Of a stretch of DNA of 7,511 nt, positions 6,218-7,511 are shown piece by piece. The stretch's first letter is position 1. Every line of letters starts with the position of its first letter. Below the pieces are notes generated by a model. That model was not told the origin of the DNA, did no database searches, and was given only the letters and a program-made list of their open reading frames with translations. Source of the DNA: an uncultured Clostridium sp. (GTDB taxonomy: Bacteria > Bacillota > Clostridia > Lachnospirales > Lachnospiraceae); NCBI GenBank assembly GCA_937902905.1, contig CALELW010000279.1, forward strand, positions 1-7,511, read 5' to 3'. The position numbers and the translations under genes are program-made.

Positions 6218-7289
6218 ATCCATTGATGAGACGGCAGACGGAATCGGTTGATAGTTCCGTATTTTCTTCCCATGGTATAAAAACTTTCTTGTCTTTTCTG
6301 GTGAGCGAAAAAACAGGAGAATCCCAGTCGGTGCCAGCCGGCAGCGGAAGAAATCTGCCGTCTTTTTTGATGTAGCAGTTAGCGGCAGTTGCTTTCTGGC
6401 GATAGGCAGGTTCGACAAAACAGCCGACACTTTTATGTACCGCCATATCTTCTTTTGGCAGATAATAATAATTTTTATAGTCGGCAAAAAAATGGTACAG
6501 CGTACCTTCCCAAAGCGGCACCTCGATAGAAAGTGATGTTTCTTCAAAAGAAAAGGTGATTTCACCTTTTTGAAAGGAAAGATTTGCCGGCACTTTTTTC
6601 ACTAAAGTGTCGGTAAATAAAACGCTGTGTTCCTTTGTCTGCACACTCGGGCACATCGGTTTATACGTTGTGTAGGCAAGGAGAAGTGCACATACAATTG
6701 TACCAATCAAATCATCTTCATTATGGAAGAGCAGTCTTTTCTTTTTTTCTAAGGAATCCGGATTATGAAAAAATTTCTCATGCATAAATTCCGTGTAAAG
6801 TGTGATACATTCTTTTCCGCTTAAAAGCTCATGTCTGGTAAAACCGGCAAGACGCTCCATTGTCATCAATTTTTGGTTGGGAACCGGGAAATATTTTTTG
6901 ATGTGTTTGATTGCCCGGTAAAGGTCAAGTGTCTGCTTCCCGGCAAACGGAGACGGCATATGATTTGTGCGGTATTTCTTTTCCAAATAAGGGATATCAA
7001 AGGTCGCACCATTATAATGCGCAATCCATTCGTACTTTTCCGAAAACTCAGAAAATGCTTGCAAAAGACTTATTTCACTCACATAATCATCGGCAAACCA
7101 CTGGTTTAGAACCCACTCATTATTTTCAAAGGTAATTGTGCCAATCAGATAAAGAGACGAAACAGCAGCAGAAAGCCCGGTAGTTTCAATATCAAAAAAG
7201 CAGATATTTTCTGCCGGAGCCGGTAAAATAGACGCTGCATTGTTTAGTTGTTCTTCATAGGAAGTAAGTACCTTTGCTGTGTGTTCCAT
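6198..7289 (-). CDS. YprB-like RNase H-fold (DEDD-type) exonuclease domain protein
   Basis: From ATG 7289 the product is 363 residues. AAGGG sits 7 bases upstream, and the promoter places transcript start near 7315, which rules out the in-frame GTG at 7319. Residues about 28-200 are an RNase H-like 3'-5' exonuclease domain: FFDIETTGLS supplies Asp33 and Glu35, HYNGATFDIPYLE supplies Asp98, and HNEDDLIG supplies His189 and Asp192 or Asp193, completing the acidic set for two metal ions. LSGKECITLY just before is typical of the YprB group. Residues about 205-363 form an extension without a named domain (EVPLWEGTLYHFFADYKNYYYLPKED in part, then HKSVGCFVEP and CYIKKDGRFLPLP), familiar from clostridial members. 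The substrate is not known; action on single-stranded nucleic acid is inferred from the family. In Bacillus yprB lies beside the helicase gene yprA, but no helicase is visible here. It is a cytoplasmic, single-gene unit. Confidence 0.9.
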   Translation of the reverse strand: MEHTAKVLTSYEEQLNNAASILPAPAENICFFDIETTGLSAAVSSLYLIGTITFENNEWVLNQWFADDYVSEISLLQAFSEFSEKYEWIAHYNGATFDIPYLEKKYRTNHMPSPFAGKQTLDLYRAIKHIKKYFPVPNQKLMTMERLAGFTRHELLSGKECITLYTEFMHEKFFHNPDSLEKKKRLLFHNEDDLIGTIVCALLLAYTTYKPMCPSVQTKEHSVLFTDTLVKKVPANLSFQKGEITFSFEETSLSIEVPLWEGTLYHFFADYKNYYYLPKEDMAVHKSVGCFVEPAYRQKATAANCYIKKDGRFLPLPAGTDWDSPVFSLTRKDKKVFIPWEENTELSTDSVCRLINGFMHMQE

Positions 7290-7321
7290 GGTTAATCCCT
7301 TCTCGTAAAAAATCTGCACTT

Positions 7322-7350
7322 ATCATAGCAGAAAAACTGAGGATGTGCAA
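7322..7350 (-). promoter_or_regulatory. Sigma-A-type promoter of the YprB-like gene
   Basis: On the minus strand, TTGCAC (7350-7345) is followed by a 17-base spacer and TATGAT (7327-7322), preceded by TGC as an extended -10. The predicted transcript starts near 7315, leaving a leader of about 26 bases with AAGGG before ATG 7289. No operator repeat is visible. Confidence 0.75.
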
Positions 7351-7427
7351 TGTTTGTAAAGCTGCTTGATAAATTTTAGCGGATGAAAAGGGGCGGCTAT
7401 AGTATGACTTAGTTCCAAAATCAAGTT

Positions 7428-7511
7428 TTATGCCAAATGTTTGCTATCAATTTCTTTGGATTCCAGTAATTTCGTAGAAAAACTTTGTGACTCGTGGGTA
7501 CAAACACGTGG
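7428..7511 (-). other. Possible C-terminal end of a further minus-strand gene
   Basis: The minus strand is open from the window edge to a TAA at 7430-7428, reading 27 residues that end in KLLESKEIDSKHLA. The length is too short to separate from chance and no family is recognised. The rest of 7351-7427 is non-coding as far as I can see, with no convincing terminator hairpin. Confidence 0.2.

Noticed and set aside
6116..6565. Second minus-strand frame of 149 codons across the convergent gene ends
   Set aside because: It is out of frame with the well-supported YprB-like gene, has no family resemblance and no ribosome binding site I can see.
7290..7319. GTG at 7319 as the start of the YprB-like gene
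   Set aside because: It lies upstream of the predicted transcription start, while ATG 7289 has AAGGG at the right distance.
7490..7511. CGTG/CACG stem and CACGTG palindrome at the window edge
   Set aside because: A 4-bp stem and a 6-bp palindrome are expected by chance and the context is cut off.

Overview
The window looks like chromosome of a low-GC Gram-positive of the Clostridia, most likely Lachnospiraceae. This rests on family resemblance: DUF6273, InlB B-type repeats, lysine-rich LRR_5-like and Fn3-like tails ending in KYxxLxKK or WSKxKxxxVKK patterns, a clostridial DegV subfamily and a YprB-like RNase H-fold protein. AGGAGG-type ribosome binding sites and AT-rich DNA agree. No species can be named from the sequence.

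Positions 1-5295 hold four tightly packed plus-strand genes that look like one operon whose promoter lies before the window. All appear to encode exported modular proteins; signal peptides are visible in genes 2, 3 and 4, and the start of gene 1 is cut off. Gene 1 (1-1119) has a DUF6273 domain and a Thr/Pro linker. Gene 2 (1125-2963) has four exact 75-residue InlB B-type repeats. Gene 3 (2977-4209) and gene 4 (4216-5295) are paralogues over about 220 residues, with tryptophan-rich WSxW motifs each followed by an RYR-like motif. Genes 1, 2 and 3 end in the same very basic tail of about 110 residues, which resembles the terminal part of BspA-type leucine-rich repeat proteins. Gene 4 instead ends in a lysine-rich Fn3-like module. 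The locus is therefore a set of interchangeable N-terminal heads and C-terminal tails. No LPxTG, SLH or C-terminal membrane anchor is visible, so the basic tails are the best candidates for wall association (inference).

The 70 bases at 5296-5365 lead into a DegV-family lipid-binding protein (5366-6217), whose real start is a TTG behind AAGGAG. It has a higher GC content than the surface operon. It converges with, and overlaps by 20 bp, a minus-strand gene for a YprB-like RNase H-fold exonuclease (7289-6198), which has a clear extended -10 sigma-A-type promoter at 7350-7322. The last 160 bases contain no firm gene, only the possible C-terminus of a further minus-strand gene.

No tRNA, rRNA, CRISPR array, insertion sequence or riboswitch was recognised. 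The most interesting part is the surface operon: the shared basic tail, the head/tail shuffling centred on gene 3, and a cysteine-free Trp/Arg pattern resembling the core of thrombospondin type 1 repeats.
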